Origin: QHXN01 sp040509515
GTDB taxonomy: Bacteria; Acidobacteriota; Blastocatellia; Pyrinomonadales; Pyrinomonadaceae
Assembly: GCA_040509515.1 (NCBI GenBank)
Contig: JBEVKV010000094.1
Coordinates: 1 to 17,977 of the forward strand
Direction of reading: 5' to 3'
Length of the DNA stretch: 17,977 nt
Positions 1 through 7,122 of the stretch are shown here, piece after piece. The number at the start of each line of letters is the position of its first letter. Within the stretch, counting starts at the first letter, position 1. The position numbers and the translations under genes were made by a program. Under the pieces are notes generated by a model. It saw only the letters and a program-made list of their open reading frames with translations, had not been told where the DNA came from and did no database searches.

Positions 1-17
1 CGACGTGAGGCGCGTCG

Positions 18-38
18 CCCGACGGTCTCGCAGTCGGG
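18..38 (+). other. Small stem-loop just upstream of the cupin ribosome binding site
   Basis: A perfect 6-base inverted repeat (CCCGAC at 18-23, GTCGGG at 33-38) encloses a 9-base loop and ends two bases before the AAGGAG Shine-Dalgarno sequence at 40-45. It could be the tail of a terminator for a gene to the left, or an RNA hairpin in the leader of the cupin gene. No T-run follows it, so a simple intrinsic terminator is unlikely. In DNA this GC-rich, a stem of this size can arise by chance. Confidence 0.2.
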
Positions 39-51
39 AAAGGAGATTCAC

Positions 52-453
52 ATGAGGACGATACGAATCATGACGGTAGCCCTGCTTATCGTCGGAAGCG
101 GTTTGGCGCTGCACGCGGCGCTGGCGCAGCAGCCGGGAATCAAGCGCACAGACCTCCAGCGGAACGACCTGAGCGTCCCCGGACGCGAGGTCGTGCAGGT
201 GCGCGTCGATATCGCCCCCGGAGTGGTCGCCGCCCGGCACAGCCATCACGGCGAAGAGATCGTTTACGCCATCGAAGGCTCGCTGGAGTACAGGGTCGAA
301 GGCAAGCCGCCGGTGACGCTCGGCGCCGGCGATGTTCTGTTCATCCCGGCCGGCGCGATCCACGAGGTGAAGAACGTCGGCAGCGGCAACGCGGCGGAAC
401 TCGCCACCTATATCGTCGAAAAAGGGAAGCCGCTCGTCGTGCCGGCCGAGTGA
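52..453 (+). CDS. Exported cupin-domain protein
   Basis: This is a 133-residue single-domain cupin. Residues 1-25 form a signal peptide (basic N-terminus, hydrophobic core, ALA-QQ cleavage site), so the mature protein is probably periplasmic. The two cupin motifs are complete. Motif 1 gives H63, H65 and E69 in an RHSHHGEE context. Motif 2 (GDVLFIPAGAIH) gives H104. Together these are the usual three-His/one-Glu metal site of the family. The start is well supported by AAGGAG at 40-45, 6 bases upstream. Small exported cupins of this type are usually annotated only as cupin-domain proteins. Their substrate is not predictable, and enzymatic (dioxygenase-like) and sensing roles are both possible. 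The gene is followed by an 81-base gap without obvious signals before the VOC gene on the same strand. Confidence 0.9.
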   Translation: MRTIRIMTVALLIVGSGLALHAALAQQPGIKRTDLQRNDLSVPGREVVQVRVDIAPGVVAARHSHHGEEIVYAIEGSLEYRVEGKPPVTLGAGDVLFIPAGAIHEVKNVGSGNAAELATYIVEKGKPLVVPAE

Positions 454-534
454 GCGCCGGCGTTCCGATTCTCGAAATCACACCCGAACGAACCGTGTAC
501 GCGCAAGGACGAGTTTCATCAAGGAGAACAGACG

Positions 535-1227
535 ATGCCCGAACTGGAAAAAGCACAAATCGACATGAAGCTCGAAGTCGTCTTGCTCGCCGTTTCCGAC
601 GTAGACCGCGCGAAGGCGTTCTACGAGAATCTCGGCTGGCGGCTCGACATCGACATCGCGTTGGGCGACGACTTCCGCGGCGTTCAGGTGACGCCGCACA
701 ACTCGGCAACCTCGATTATCTTTGGCAAGGGAAGCACGTCCGCCCGGCCCGGCTCGTCACCCGCCCTTGTTCTCGCCGTGGACGACCTCGACGCCGCCCG
801 CGCCGACCTCGTCGCCCGCGGCGTCGGCGTTAGCGAGGTCTTCCACTTCGCCCGCGGCCCCTTCAACGACACCGGGGAGAACCCGCGCGTCGGCGGGCGC
901 GACCCGGAAGGTCGCTCTTACTTCTCGTTCGCCTCGTTCCAAGACCCGGACGGGAACGGCTGGCTGCTTCAGGAGATTACGGCGCGGCTTCCCGGCCGCG
1001 AGTGGGAGTCGAAGCCGGCGCGGGCCGCGGACGCCGCGACCCTCGCGGAACTCCTCCGCGAGACGGCGGAGCGCCACGACCTCTTCGAGAAGACGCACGC
1101 CGAGCACCGCTGGTCGGACTGGTACGCGCCCTACCTGAGCGCCCGCCAGAGCGGCAGCAGCCCGGATGAGGCAGCAGCCGCCGCCGACCTTTACGTGGAA
1201 GAGTCTCTTCACGTTCTTCCCCGTTAA
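535..1227 (+). CDS. VOC family (glyoxalase/bleomycin-resistance fold) protein
   Basis: The 230-residue protein has a vicinal-oxygen-chelate domain over residues 12-150. It opens with a typical first strand and helix (VSDVDRAKAFYENLGW) and closes with the signature FQDPDGNGWLLQEIT at 135-149, whose E147 is the usual C-terminal metal ligand position. A helical tail of about 75 residues (155-230) is rich in charged residues and carries HRWSDWYAPYLSARQ and an EEAxxxAAxLY-like helix. I recall similar tails in other VOC proteins, so it is probably native and not a fusion artefact. The start is supported by AAGGAG at 521-526, 8 bases upstream. The substrate is unknown; relatives include dioxygenases, glyoxalase-like enzymes and drug-binding proteins. 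Its last codon abuts the epoxide-hydrolase relic. Confidence 0.88.
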   Translation: MPELEKAQIDMKLEVVLLAVSDVDRAKAFYENLGWRLDIDIALGDDFRGVQVTPHNSATSIIFGKGSTSARPGSSPALVLAVDDLDAARADLVARGVGVSEVFHFARGPFNDTGENPRVGGRDPEGRSYFSFASFQDPDGNGWLLQEITARLPGREWESKPARAADAATLAELLRETAERHDLFEKTHAEHRWSDWYAPYLSARQSGSSPDEAAAAADLYVEESLHVLPR

Positions 1228-1369
1228 CGCCGTCCGGACGGTCGCGGACGCGACGCAGGGCGTGCAGCTCGCGACGATGCAGAGACTCGCGCGCTACTGG
1301 GCGACCGATTACAACTGGCGCAAGTTTGAAACGAGGCTCAACGCCTTGTTGAATTCAGTCGGGGGTTAA
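1226..1369 (+). pseudogene. Relic of an epoxide hydrolase N-terminal (EHN) domain
   Basis: In the frame that begins right at the VOC stop codon, the peptide from 1226 reads NAVRTVADATQGVQLATMQR, then LARYWATDYNWRKFETRLNAL, then stops. The pattern LATMQ-LARYWATDY-WRK-E-LNAL is the conserved core of the EHN domain that precedes the alpha/beta-hydrolase domain in bacterial epoxide hydrolases. The upstream part of that domain and the entire catalytic alpha/beta-hydrolase domain are missing. After LNAL, where family members continue into PQF and the rest of the enzyme, the sequence runs NSVGG and stops. No ribosome binding site or plausible start fits this piece; the open frame can only be extended upstream into the VOC gene (ATG at 1166). 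I read it as the leftover of a deletion, not a functional small gene. Confidence 0.65.
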
Positions 1370-1373
1370 CTGA

Positions 1374-2465
1374 ATGTCCGAAGAACTCAAACCTGATCGC
1401 CGGCGGTTTCTTGCGGCCGCGGCCGCGGCCGTCGCCGCCGTCCCGTTCGGCGTGAACGGCTGTGCGGCGCGGCGGACGACGAGCGCCGCGGGCCAACTGC
1501 CGGATGAAGGCGAACTGCCCTCTCTCGACGGAGCGACGGGCTGGCTCAATTCGCAGCCGCTGTCGGCCGGCTCCGTGCGCGGGAAAGTCGCGCTCGTCCA
1601 ATTCTGCACCTACACCTGCATCAACTGGCTGCGCACGCTCCCATACGTCCGCGCGTGGGCCGAGAAGTACGCGGGGCATGGGTTGGCGGTCGTCGGCGTC
1701 CACACGCCCGAATTTCCGTTCGAGAAAGATGTAGACAACGTTCGCCGTGCGCTGAAGGAGATGAAGGTCGTCTACCCGGTCGCGCTCGATAGCGACTACG
1801 CAATCTGGCGCGCTTTTGAGAATCGGTACTGGCCCGCACTCTATTTCGTAGACGCGCGGGGGCGCGTGCGTCATCATCATTTCGGCGAGGGCGATTACGA
1901 ACATTCGGAAAGGGTCATTCAACAACTGCTGGCCGAGGCCGGAGCCGGCGGCGCGGGTCACGAACTGGTCTCAGCCGACGCACGCGGAATTGAAGTCGCC
2001 GCCGACTGGGACAGCCTGAAGTCTCCGGAGAACTACGTCGGCTACGAACGCACCGAGAACTTCGCCTCGCCCGGCGGCGCGACGCCGGACAAGAGCCGTG
2101 TCTACGCCGCGCCCGCGCAGTTGGGGCTCAACCAGTGGGCGCTTGCGGGCGAGTGGACGGCGGGCAGCGGGGCCGTCGTGCTGAACAAGGCCGGCGGGCG
2201 TATCGCTTACGGCTTCCACGCGCGCGACCTTCACCTCGTCATGGGGCCCGCGGCGCGTGGAACGTCCGTGCGATTCCGTGTGACACTCGACGGGCAGCCG
2301 CCGCGCGCCGCCCACGGCGTTGACGTTGACGAGCAGGGCCACGGCACGGCCGCCGAACAGAGGTTGTATCAGTTGATGCGACAGCCGAAGCCCATCACCG
2401 GCCGGCGTTTCGAGATTGAGTTCCTTGACCCGGGCGCGGAGGCTTTCGCGTTCACGTTCGGCTGA
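1374..2465 (+). CDS. Tat-exported DipZ-like thioredoxin-fold protein with C-terminal beta-sandwich
   Basis: The 363-residue protein starts with a twin-arginine signal (DRRRFL at residues 8-13, then an alanine-rich core). A cysteine at position 30 (GVNGC) could act as a lipobox. Residues about 45-190 form a TlpA/AhpC-type thioredoxin fold: TCINWLRTLPYVRAW at 81-95, GVHTPEFPFEKD, and the cis-proline segment YWPALYFVD with P154. Normal DipZ-type proteins have CxxC (TCINC). Here the second cysteine is W85, although C78 lies 4 residues before C82. Residues about 218-363 resemble the carbohydrate-binding-like beta-sandwich found at the C-terminus of DipZ. The membrane CcdA-like part of full-length DipZ is absent. 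The start follows the relic's stop by 4 bases with only a weak GGGG upstream. A role in envelope redox or thiol handling is inferred; the substrate is unknown. Confidence 0.82.
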   Translation: MSEELKPDRRRFLAAAAAAVAAVPFGVNGCAARRTTSAAGQLPDEGELPSLDGATGWLNSQPLSAGSVRGKVALVQFCTYTCINWLRTLPYVRAWAEKYAGHGLAVVGVHTPEFPFEKDVDNVRRALKEMKVVYPVALDSDYAIWRAFENRYWPALYFVDARGRVRHHHFGEGDYEHSERVIQQLLAEAGAGGAGHELVSADARGIEVAADWDSLKSPENYVGYERTENFASPGGATPDKSRVYAAPAQLGLNQWALAGEWTAGSGAVVLNKAGGRIAYGFHARDLHLVMGPAARGTSVRFRVTLDGQPPRAAHGVDVDEQGHGTAAEQRLYQLMRQPKPITGRRFEIEFLDPGAEAFAFTFG

Positions 2466-2515
2466 CCGACGCCACTTTACCGGTTACATACTTCTGAGGG
2501 AGGATTGTTACGACT

Positions 2516-2980
2516 ATGTCCATCTACCTGCTCGCGCTTCTCATCGGCGTCATCGCGGGGCTGCGTACCATGACCGCCCCGGCGGCGGTCGCGTGGGCGA
2601 TTTACCTCGGCCGTCTCGACGTGAGCGGAACGTGGCTCGCCTTTCTCGGTAACGTCTGGGCGCGTTGGATTCTGACGCTGTTCGCGCTCGTCGAGCTGGT
2701 CGTGGATCAGCTTCCCTCCACGCCGAGCCGGACGGTGCCGGTTCAGTTCGGCGCGCGCATCGCGTCGGGGGCACTCTCGGGCGCGGCGGTCGGGGCGGCG
2801 GGCGGGAGTTGGGTCGGCGGCATGGTCGCGGGCGTCGTCGGCGCGGTCGTCGGCACGCTCGGGGGGAGCGCCGCCCGCGCGCGTCTCGCCGCCGCGTTCG
2901 GCAGCGACCGCCCCGCCGCCTTCATCGAGGACGCGGTCGCCGTCGGCGGCGCGTTGCTGATAGGAGTGGCATTGCGATGA
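2516..2980 (+). CDS. DUF4126 family membrane protein
   Basis: The 154-residue protein is strongly hydrophobic with about four membrane segments (residues roughly 2-25, 40-62, 80-118 and 135-153). It shows features I associate with DUF4126: the early segment GLRTMTAPAAVAWA, a PSTPSRTVP loop, and small-residue-rich (Gly/Ala) helices. It has no catalytic motif. GGGAGG at 2498-2503 is a good Shine-Dalgarno sequence about 12 bases before the ATG. The stop codon overlaps the start of the flavin oxidoreductase in an ATGA, so the two are translated together. The molecular function of the family is unknown. The coupling suggests a membrane partner or transport role linked to the reductase, but that is inference. 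Confidence 0.85.
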   Translation: MSIYLLALLIGVIAGLRTMTAPAAVAWAIYLGRLDVSGTWLAFLGNVWARWILTLFALVELVVDQLPSTPSRTVPVQFGARIASGALSGAAVGAAGGSWVGGMVAGVVGAVVGTLGGSAARARLAAAFGSDRPAAFIEDAVAVGGALLIGVALR

Positions 2981-4353
2981 GAGAGTTCGACGCGATAATC
3001 ATCGGCGCGGGCCAAGCCGGCCCGTCGCTGGCCGGACGCCTGACGGCCGCCGACATGACCGTGGCCCTCGCCGAGCGGAAGCTCTTCGGCGGGACGTGCG
3101 TCAACACCGGCTGCATGCCGACCAAGACGCTCGTCGCTAGCGCCTACGCCGCACACCTCGCGCGCCGGGCGGCGGACTTCGGCGTCCTTCTCGGCGGCGA
3201 GGTGAGCGTGGACATGAAGCGCGTCAAGGCGCGCGCCGACGCGGTCGTCATGGGCGCGCGCGCGGGCGTCGAGCGGCGTCTGCGCGAGATGGCCGGCTGC
3301 ACCGTCGTCGAAGGGCACGCGCGCTTCGAGGGGCCGGACAGGGTTCGCGTCGGCGAAGAACTGTTGACGGCGCCGCGCGTCTTCGTCAACGTCGGCGGGC
3401 GCGCCTTCGTGCCTGACATGCCCGGCGTCAGCGAAGTCCCATTCCTCACCAACCGCTCGATGCTCGAACTCGAACAACTGCCCCGTCACCTGGTCGTCGT
3501 CGGCGGCAGCTACGTCGGCCTTGAGTTCGCGCAGATGTACCGGCGCTTCGGCGCGGAGGTGACGGTCGTCGAGAAGGGGCCGCGCCTCGTCTCGCGCGAG
3601 GACGAAGAAATCTCGGAAGCGATTCGCGAGATTCTGACGAGCGAGGGCGTCAGCGTACGCACCGGCGCGGAGTGCATCCGGCTGGCGCCGCACGAGCGGG
3701 GCGTCGAGGTCGGCGTCAACTGCGAAGAGGGCGAGCCCACCGCGGTCGGCTCGCACGTTCTGCTCGCGGTCGGCCGCCGCCCGAACACCGACGACCTCGG
3801 CCTCGAAGCCGCGGGAGTGGAGACCGACGCGCGCGGCTACATCAAGGTTGACGACGGGCTCGCCACCAACATCCCCGGCGTCTGGGCGCTCGGCGACTGC
3901 AACGGCCGCGGGGCGTTTACGCACACCGCCTACAACGACTACGAGATCATCGCCGCCAACCTGCTCGACGGCGAGAGCAGACGCTTGAGCGACCGCGTCC
4001 CCGCCTACGCGCTCTACGTCGACCCGCCGCTCGGCCGGGTCGGCATGACCGAAGCGCAGGCGCGCGCCACGGGCCGGCCGCTGCTGACGGGCAGCCGCCC
4101 CATGACACGCGTCGGCCGCGCCGTCGAGAAGGCCGAGACGCAGGGGCTGATGAAAATCGTCGTGGACGCCGAGACGCGCAGGATTCTCGGGGCCGCCATC
4201 CTCGGCACGGGCGGCGACGAGGCGATTCACGGCGTCCTCGACATCATGAACGCGGGCGTCACCTACGACGTGCTCGAACGCGCTGTGCCCATCCACCCGA
4301 CCGTCTCCGAACTCATCCCGACCATGCTGGGCGAGATGCGTCCGGCAGAGTAA
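2977..4353 (+). CDS. FAD-dependent pyridine nucleotide-disulfide oxidoreductase (mercuric-reductase-like, lacks mercury domains)
   Basis: This is a 458-residue class I flavoprotein disulfide reductase. Domains in order are: the FAD-binding Rossmann motif GAGQAG at 10-15; the redox disulfide GGTCVNTGC with C41 and C46; the NAD(P)H-binding Rossmann motif VVGGSYVGLEF near 174-184; the second FAD motif LGDCNGRGAFTH near 305 with D307; and the C-terminal dimerisation domain with the HPTVSE active-site pair (H440, E445). It lacks the N-terminal heavy-metal (HMA) domain and the C-terminal vicinal cysteines of true mercuric reductase, since it ends MLGEMRPAE. It is therefore better called a mercuric-reductase-like or dihydrolipoamide-dehydrogenase-like oxidoreductase of unknown substrate. 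The start is the ATG that overlaps the DUF4126 stop. The frame is open further left but has no better start there. Confidence 0.92.
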   Translation: MREFDAIIIGAGQAGPSLAGRLTAADMTVALAERKLFGGTCVNTGCMPTKTLVASAYAAHLARRAADFGVLLGGEVSVDMKRVKARADAVVMGARAGVERRLREMAGCTVVEGHARFEGPDRVRVGEELLTAPRVFVNVGGRAFVPDMPGVSEVPFLTNRSMLELEQLPRHLVVVGGSYVGLEFAQMYRRFGAEVTVVEKGPRLVSREDEEISEAIREILTSEGVSVRTGAECIRLAPHERGVEVGVNCEEGEPTAVGSHVLLAVGRRPNTDDLGLEAAGVETDARGYIKVDDGLATNIPGVWALGDCNGRGAFTHTAYNDYEIIAANLLDGESRRLSDRVPAYALYVDPPLGRVGMTEAQARATGRPLLTGSRPMTRVGRAVEKAETQGLMKIVVDAETRRILGAAILGTGGDEAIHGVLDIMNAGVTYDVLERAVPIHPTVSELIPTMLGEMRPAE

Positions 4354-4459
4354 GCTGTCGATACGGCAGGCCGACGCCGTCTGTTGTTGCGATAAAAGCA
4401 GCCGAACGTGAACCTTCACCGTTAAGTGCTGAAGTATTCAGGCCGGGGGTGTTTTTCCG

Positions 4460-5146
4460 ATGCCGACACACGACGTAGTCTTCCTCTTCGACGTGGATAA
4501 CACCCTGCTCGACAACGACAGGGTCAACGGCGACCTCCGGCGCTACCTTGAGCGCGAGGTCGGGCGCGAGCGCGCCGAACGCTACCGGGCGATCTTTGAA
4601 AGCCTGCGCGCCGAACTCGGCTACGCCGACTACCTCGGCGCTTTGCAGCGCTACCGCGCCGAGTACCCATACGACTGCCACCTGCTCGCGGTCTCGACCT
4701 ACCTCATCAACTACCCCTTCGCGAACCGCCTCTTCCCGAACTCGCTCGACGTGATAGAGCACTGCCGTCGTTGGGGGCCGGTCGTCATCCTCTCGGACGG
4801 CGACGTGGTCTTCCAGCCCCGCAAGGTCGAGCGCTCCGGCCTCTTCGAGGCCGTCGAGGGGAACATCCTCATCTACGTCCACAAGGAGCAGGAGCTGGCC
4901 GACGTGGAGCGGCGCTACCCGGCCCGACACTACGTGATGGTCGATGACAAGCTGAGGATTCTGGCGGCGATGAGGCGGAGTTGGGGCTCGAAGGTGACGA
5001 CCGTCTTCCCGCGTCAGGGTCACTACGCGCTCGACCCGGCGGAGTCGTCCAAATACCAGCCGGCCGACGTCACCGTCGAACGCATCGGAAACCTGCTCGA
5101 CTACGACATGGCCGAGCTGTGCAGGGCGACGCCCGGGGGCGGCTGA
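4460..5146 (+). CDS. HAD family hydrolase
   Basis: The 228-residue haloacid-dehalogenase-superfamily protein has a complete catalytic set. Motif I FDVDNTLLDND places the nucleophile and acid at D11 and D13. Motif II is VVILSDGD with S112. K122 in PRKVERSGLF is the likely motif III lysine. Motif IV VMVDDKLRIL has D162 and D163. A helical cap lies between motifs I and II (about residues 20-95). This pattern fits a phosphatase-type HAD hydrolase; the substrate cannot be read from the sequence. The ATG is preceded by a GGGGG run at 4445-4449. The 106 bases between the oxidoreductase stop and this gene contain only weak imperfect inverted repeats and no T-run, so read-through from the upstream pair is possible. 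Confidence 0.88.
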   Translation: MPTHDVVFLFDVDNTLLDNDRVNGDLRRYLEREVGRERAERYRAIFESLRAELGYADYLGALQRYRAEYPYDCHLLAVSTYLINYPFANRLFPNSLDVIEHCRRWGPVVILSDGDVVFQPRKVERSGLFEAVEGNILIYVHKEQELADVERRYPARHYVMVDDKLRILAAMRRSWGSKVTTVFPRQGHYALDPAESSKYQPADVTVERIGNLLDYDMAELCRATPGGG

Positions 5147-5178
5147 CCCTCGCGTGCGCGGCGAGTCACGGCGCGAAG

Positions 5179-5190
5179 TCACGCGCGTGA
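5179..5190. promoter_or_regulatory. 12-base perfect palindrome ahead of the WG-repeat genes
   Basis: TCACGCGCGTGA is a perfect dyad lying 43 bases before the ATG of the first WG-repeat gene. It is followed at once by the only AT-rich stretch nearby (AAAAAA, then GTTTTT at 5204-5209). The lack of a loop and of a following T-run on the plus strand argue against an intrinsic terminator for the HAD gene. It could be a dimeric regulator's binding site upstream of the WG pair. I recognise no specific regulator motif, and short GC palindromes are frequent in this composition. Confidence 0.2.
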
Positions 5191-5233
5191 AAAAATCCAG
5201 AAAGTTTTTGCGGTTCGGGCGTTCAGCTTGGTG

Positions 5234-6010
5234 ATGAAGACTAAACTTGTGTGCTTAATCGTTCTGGCGTTTCACCTCAGCGCCTTCGCGCAGGTCGTCC
5301 CGCAAGGGGCTCAGCTCAAACCAATCTACAAGGACGGAAAGTGGGGCTACGCCGACCGGGGCGGCAAAATCGTCATCGCCGCGCGATTCGACGCCGCGCT
5401 CCCGTTCAAGGACGGGCTGGCGCGGGTCGGGGTGGTGGACGAGGAGCTTCCCGAAATAGATGCGAGACCTAACATCAAGTGGGGCTACATCGACGAGCGC
5501 GGGCGCGTGCTCGTCGAGCTTCGTTACGCTGTTCTGCGCGACTTCTCCGAGGGGCTGGCGGCGGCCGCCGTGCTGGATAAGGAGAAGCCGGAGAGGCCGG
5601 TGTTCGGGCGCGGCGACCGGCGCAACCTCAAGTGGGGATACGTCGACAGCGGCGGGCGCGAGGTCATCCCTATGCAGTTCCTCACGGCCGGGGACTTCGC
5701 GGAGGGGCTGGCGGCCGTCAACCCCGGCGCGGGCGGCGCGGGCGGCGAAGTCTCTTTGTGCGGAACCCCCGCCAACTACGGCTACATAGACAGGACGGGC
5801 GCGTTCGTCATCAAACCGCAGTTCACACACGCCTCTCAGTTTAAGAACGGGCGCGCCGGCGTCTCCGTCGGCCGGATCACTTATGTCGGAAGATGCCTCT
5901 GCTGCGGCCCGCGTTTCGTCGGCCGGCGCGGGTCAGTAGACAGGGGCGGGACGTTTGTCGCGGACGAGCCGAAGGACGGCGCGACGCCCGAAGAGGGTTG
6001 GGAAAATTAA
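5234..6010 (+). CDS. Secreted WG-repeat protein (258 residues)
   Basis: The protein has a signal peptide (MKTKLVCLIVLAFHLSAFA-Q) and four WG repeats. Each has the form of a WGY or YGY core, then ID/D-x-G-x-x-V-I-x-x-x-F/Y, then F-x-x-G-x-A-x-V. The cores are near residues 37, 83, 134 and 183. I chose the ATG because the signal peptide begins there; in-frame GTG and TTG codons lie directly before it and no clear Shine-Dalgarno sequence separates them. After the fourth repeat the pattern breaks down into a basic, Cys-containing stretch (GRCLCCGP) and an acidic end, so the C-terminus may be a degenerate fifth repeat. WG repeats are known as beta-rich modules of bacterial envelope or secreted proteins, mostly with unknown partners. 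The next WG gene starts 3 bases after this stop. Confidence 0.85.
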   Translation: MKTKLVCLIVLAFHLSAFAQVVPQGAQLKPIYKDGKWGYADRGGKIVIAARFDAALPFKDGLARVGVVDEELPEIDARPNIKWGYIDERGRVLVELRYAVLRDFSEGLAAAAVLDKEKPERPVFGRGDRRNLKWGYVDSGGREVIPMQFLTAGDFAEGLAAVNPGAGGAGGEVSLCGTPANYGYIDRTGAFVIKPQFTHASQFKNGRAGVSVGRITYVGRCLCCGPRFVGRRGSVDRGGTFVADEPKDGATPEEGWEN

Positions 6011-6013
6011 CGG

Positions 6014-7117
6014 ATGAAGCTCGCAGGAATGCTCTTGCTTCTCTGTCTCGCCGCCGCCTTCGGCTCACCTTGCGCGGCGCAGGGGCGGCGCGTCGGGAAT
6101 CACGCGGGGCTGCACCCGGTCGCGGCCGCGCGCGGCAAGTGGGGCTTCATCGACCGCACGGGAAGTTTTCGCATCCCGCCGCGCTACGACGGGGCCGGTC
6201 AGTTCTCCGAAGGGGTCGCGTACGCGTGGCTTTGGGATGGCGAGCGGAGAAAGGACGGCGTCGTCGACGCGGACGGCAAATTCACAGAGCTGCCCGCGAC
6301 GAACGATTCCTCGTTCGTCTTCCGCGACGGCCTCGCGAGGTTCCAGACCCCGCTGGGGCAGCAGAGAAAATACGGGTACATGGATAAGACCGGGCGCGTG
6401 GTCATCCCGCCGCAGTTCGATGACTCAGGGCACTTTTCCGAAGGGCTCGCGTGGGTGTCCGTGCTCAAGGAGCGGAAGTGGCTCTACGGTTTCATCGACA
6501 AGACCGGCAAGGTCGTCATCGAGCCGCAGTTCGTTTACCAGCCCGGCGACTTCGTCGACGGCCTCGCCAAAGTAGTCGGACAGACCGCCTCGGGCTTCAT
6601 CGACCGCGCGGGCCGCTTCCGCATCACGGTCGAGTCCGACCGCTCGGGCGACTACTTCTCCGAAGGTCTGCTGGCGATTATCCGGGGCGACCCGCCGCGC
6701 GGCGTCTACCTGAAGCGCGACGGAGAGGTGGCGCTTGAGATACCCTTCTGGCAACAACGCACCGCGCACCAGCGCTCGCTCTACTCCATCCGCAGGCTGC
6801 AACTCGCGCCCTTCTCGGAAGGGCTCGCGCCCGTCCTCTCATTTAACAAAATCGGCTTCATAGACGGGACGGGCAAGGTCGTCATCGAGCCGCTGTTTCG
6901 CGAAACGAGCGGATTCTCCGAAGGTCTGGCGGCGGTCAAGATAATCGGCGGCGACGGCGAGTACGTGTGGGGATACATCGACCGCGCGGGAAGATTCGCC
7001 GTCGCGCCGCGGTTCGGAGAGGCGCACCCGTTCGCGGGCGGCCTCGCACGGGTTTCGACGGCCGAGGGCAGGAAGCAGTTGATCGACGGCACCGGCAAAG
7101 TCATCTGGCAGCTCTGA
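6014..7117 (+). CDS. Secreted WG-repeat protein (367 residues)
   Basis: A signal peptide (hydrophobic LLLLCLAAAFG core, cleavage near CAAQG) is followed by WG-type repeats filling the rest of the protein. Cores seen include KWGFIDRTG, KYGYMDKTG, YGFIDKTGKVVIEPQF, SGFIDRAG, IGFIDGTGKVVIEPLF and VWGYIDRAG, ending with a partial unit (LIDGTGKVIW). That makes about seven to eight units, each closing with an F-SEGLA-like segment. Its start lies 3 bases after the upstream WG gene's stop, so the pair is almost certainly cotranscribed and probably arose by duplication. Function is unknown; an exported binding or scaffold role is the usual guess for the family. The stop codon lies 5 bases from the stop of the opposing minus-strand gene, and I see no terminator hairpin between them. 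Confidence 0.88.
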   Translation: MKLAGMLLLLCLAAAFGSPCAAQGRRVGNHAGLHPVAAARGKWGFIDRTGSFRIPPRYDGAGQFSEGVAYAWLWDGERRKDGVVDADGKFTELPATNDSSFVFRDGLARFQTPLGQQRKYGYMDKTGRVVIPPQFDDSGHFSEGLAWVSVLKERKWLYGFIDKTGKVVIEPQFVYQPGDFVDGLAKVVGQTASGFIDRAGRFRITVESDRSGDYFSEGLLAIIRGDPPRGVYLKRDGEVALEIPFWQQRTAHQRSLYSIRRLQLAPFSEGLAPVLSFNKIGFIDGTGKVVIEPLFRETSGFSEGLAAVKIIGGDGEYVWGYIDRAGRFAVAPRFGEAHPFAGGLARVSTAEGRKQLIDGTGKVIWQL

Positions 7118-7122
7118 ATGCG

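Noticed and set aside
2665..2976. N-terminal extension of the flavin oxidoreductase by 104 residues
   Set aside because: The extension is an Arg/Gly-rich shadow of the DUF4126 gene in another frame. The FAD motif begins just after the ATG at 2977.
2977..4353. Calling the flavoprotein a mercuric reductase (merA)
   Set aside because: There is no HMA domain, no C-terminal vicinal cysteine pair and no mer genes nearby.
2743..4419. Long open frame on the minus strand opposite the flavin oxidoreductase
   Set aside because: The plus strand carries all the flavoprotein motifs. The minus frame has no family features and results from the high-GC codon bias of the real gene.
4354..4459. Possible terminator between the oxidoreductase and HAD genes
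   Set aside because: Inverted repeats here (ACGGC/GCCGT; GTGA/TCAC) are short or bulged and have no T-run after them.
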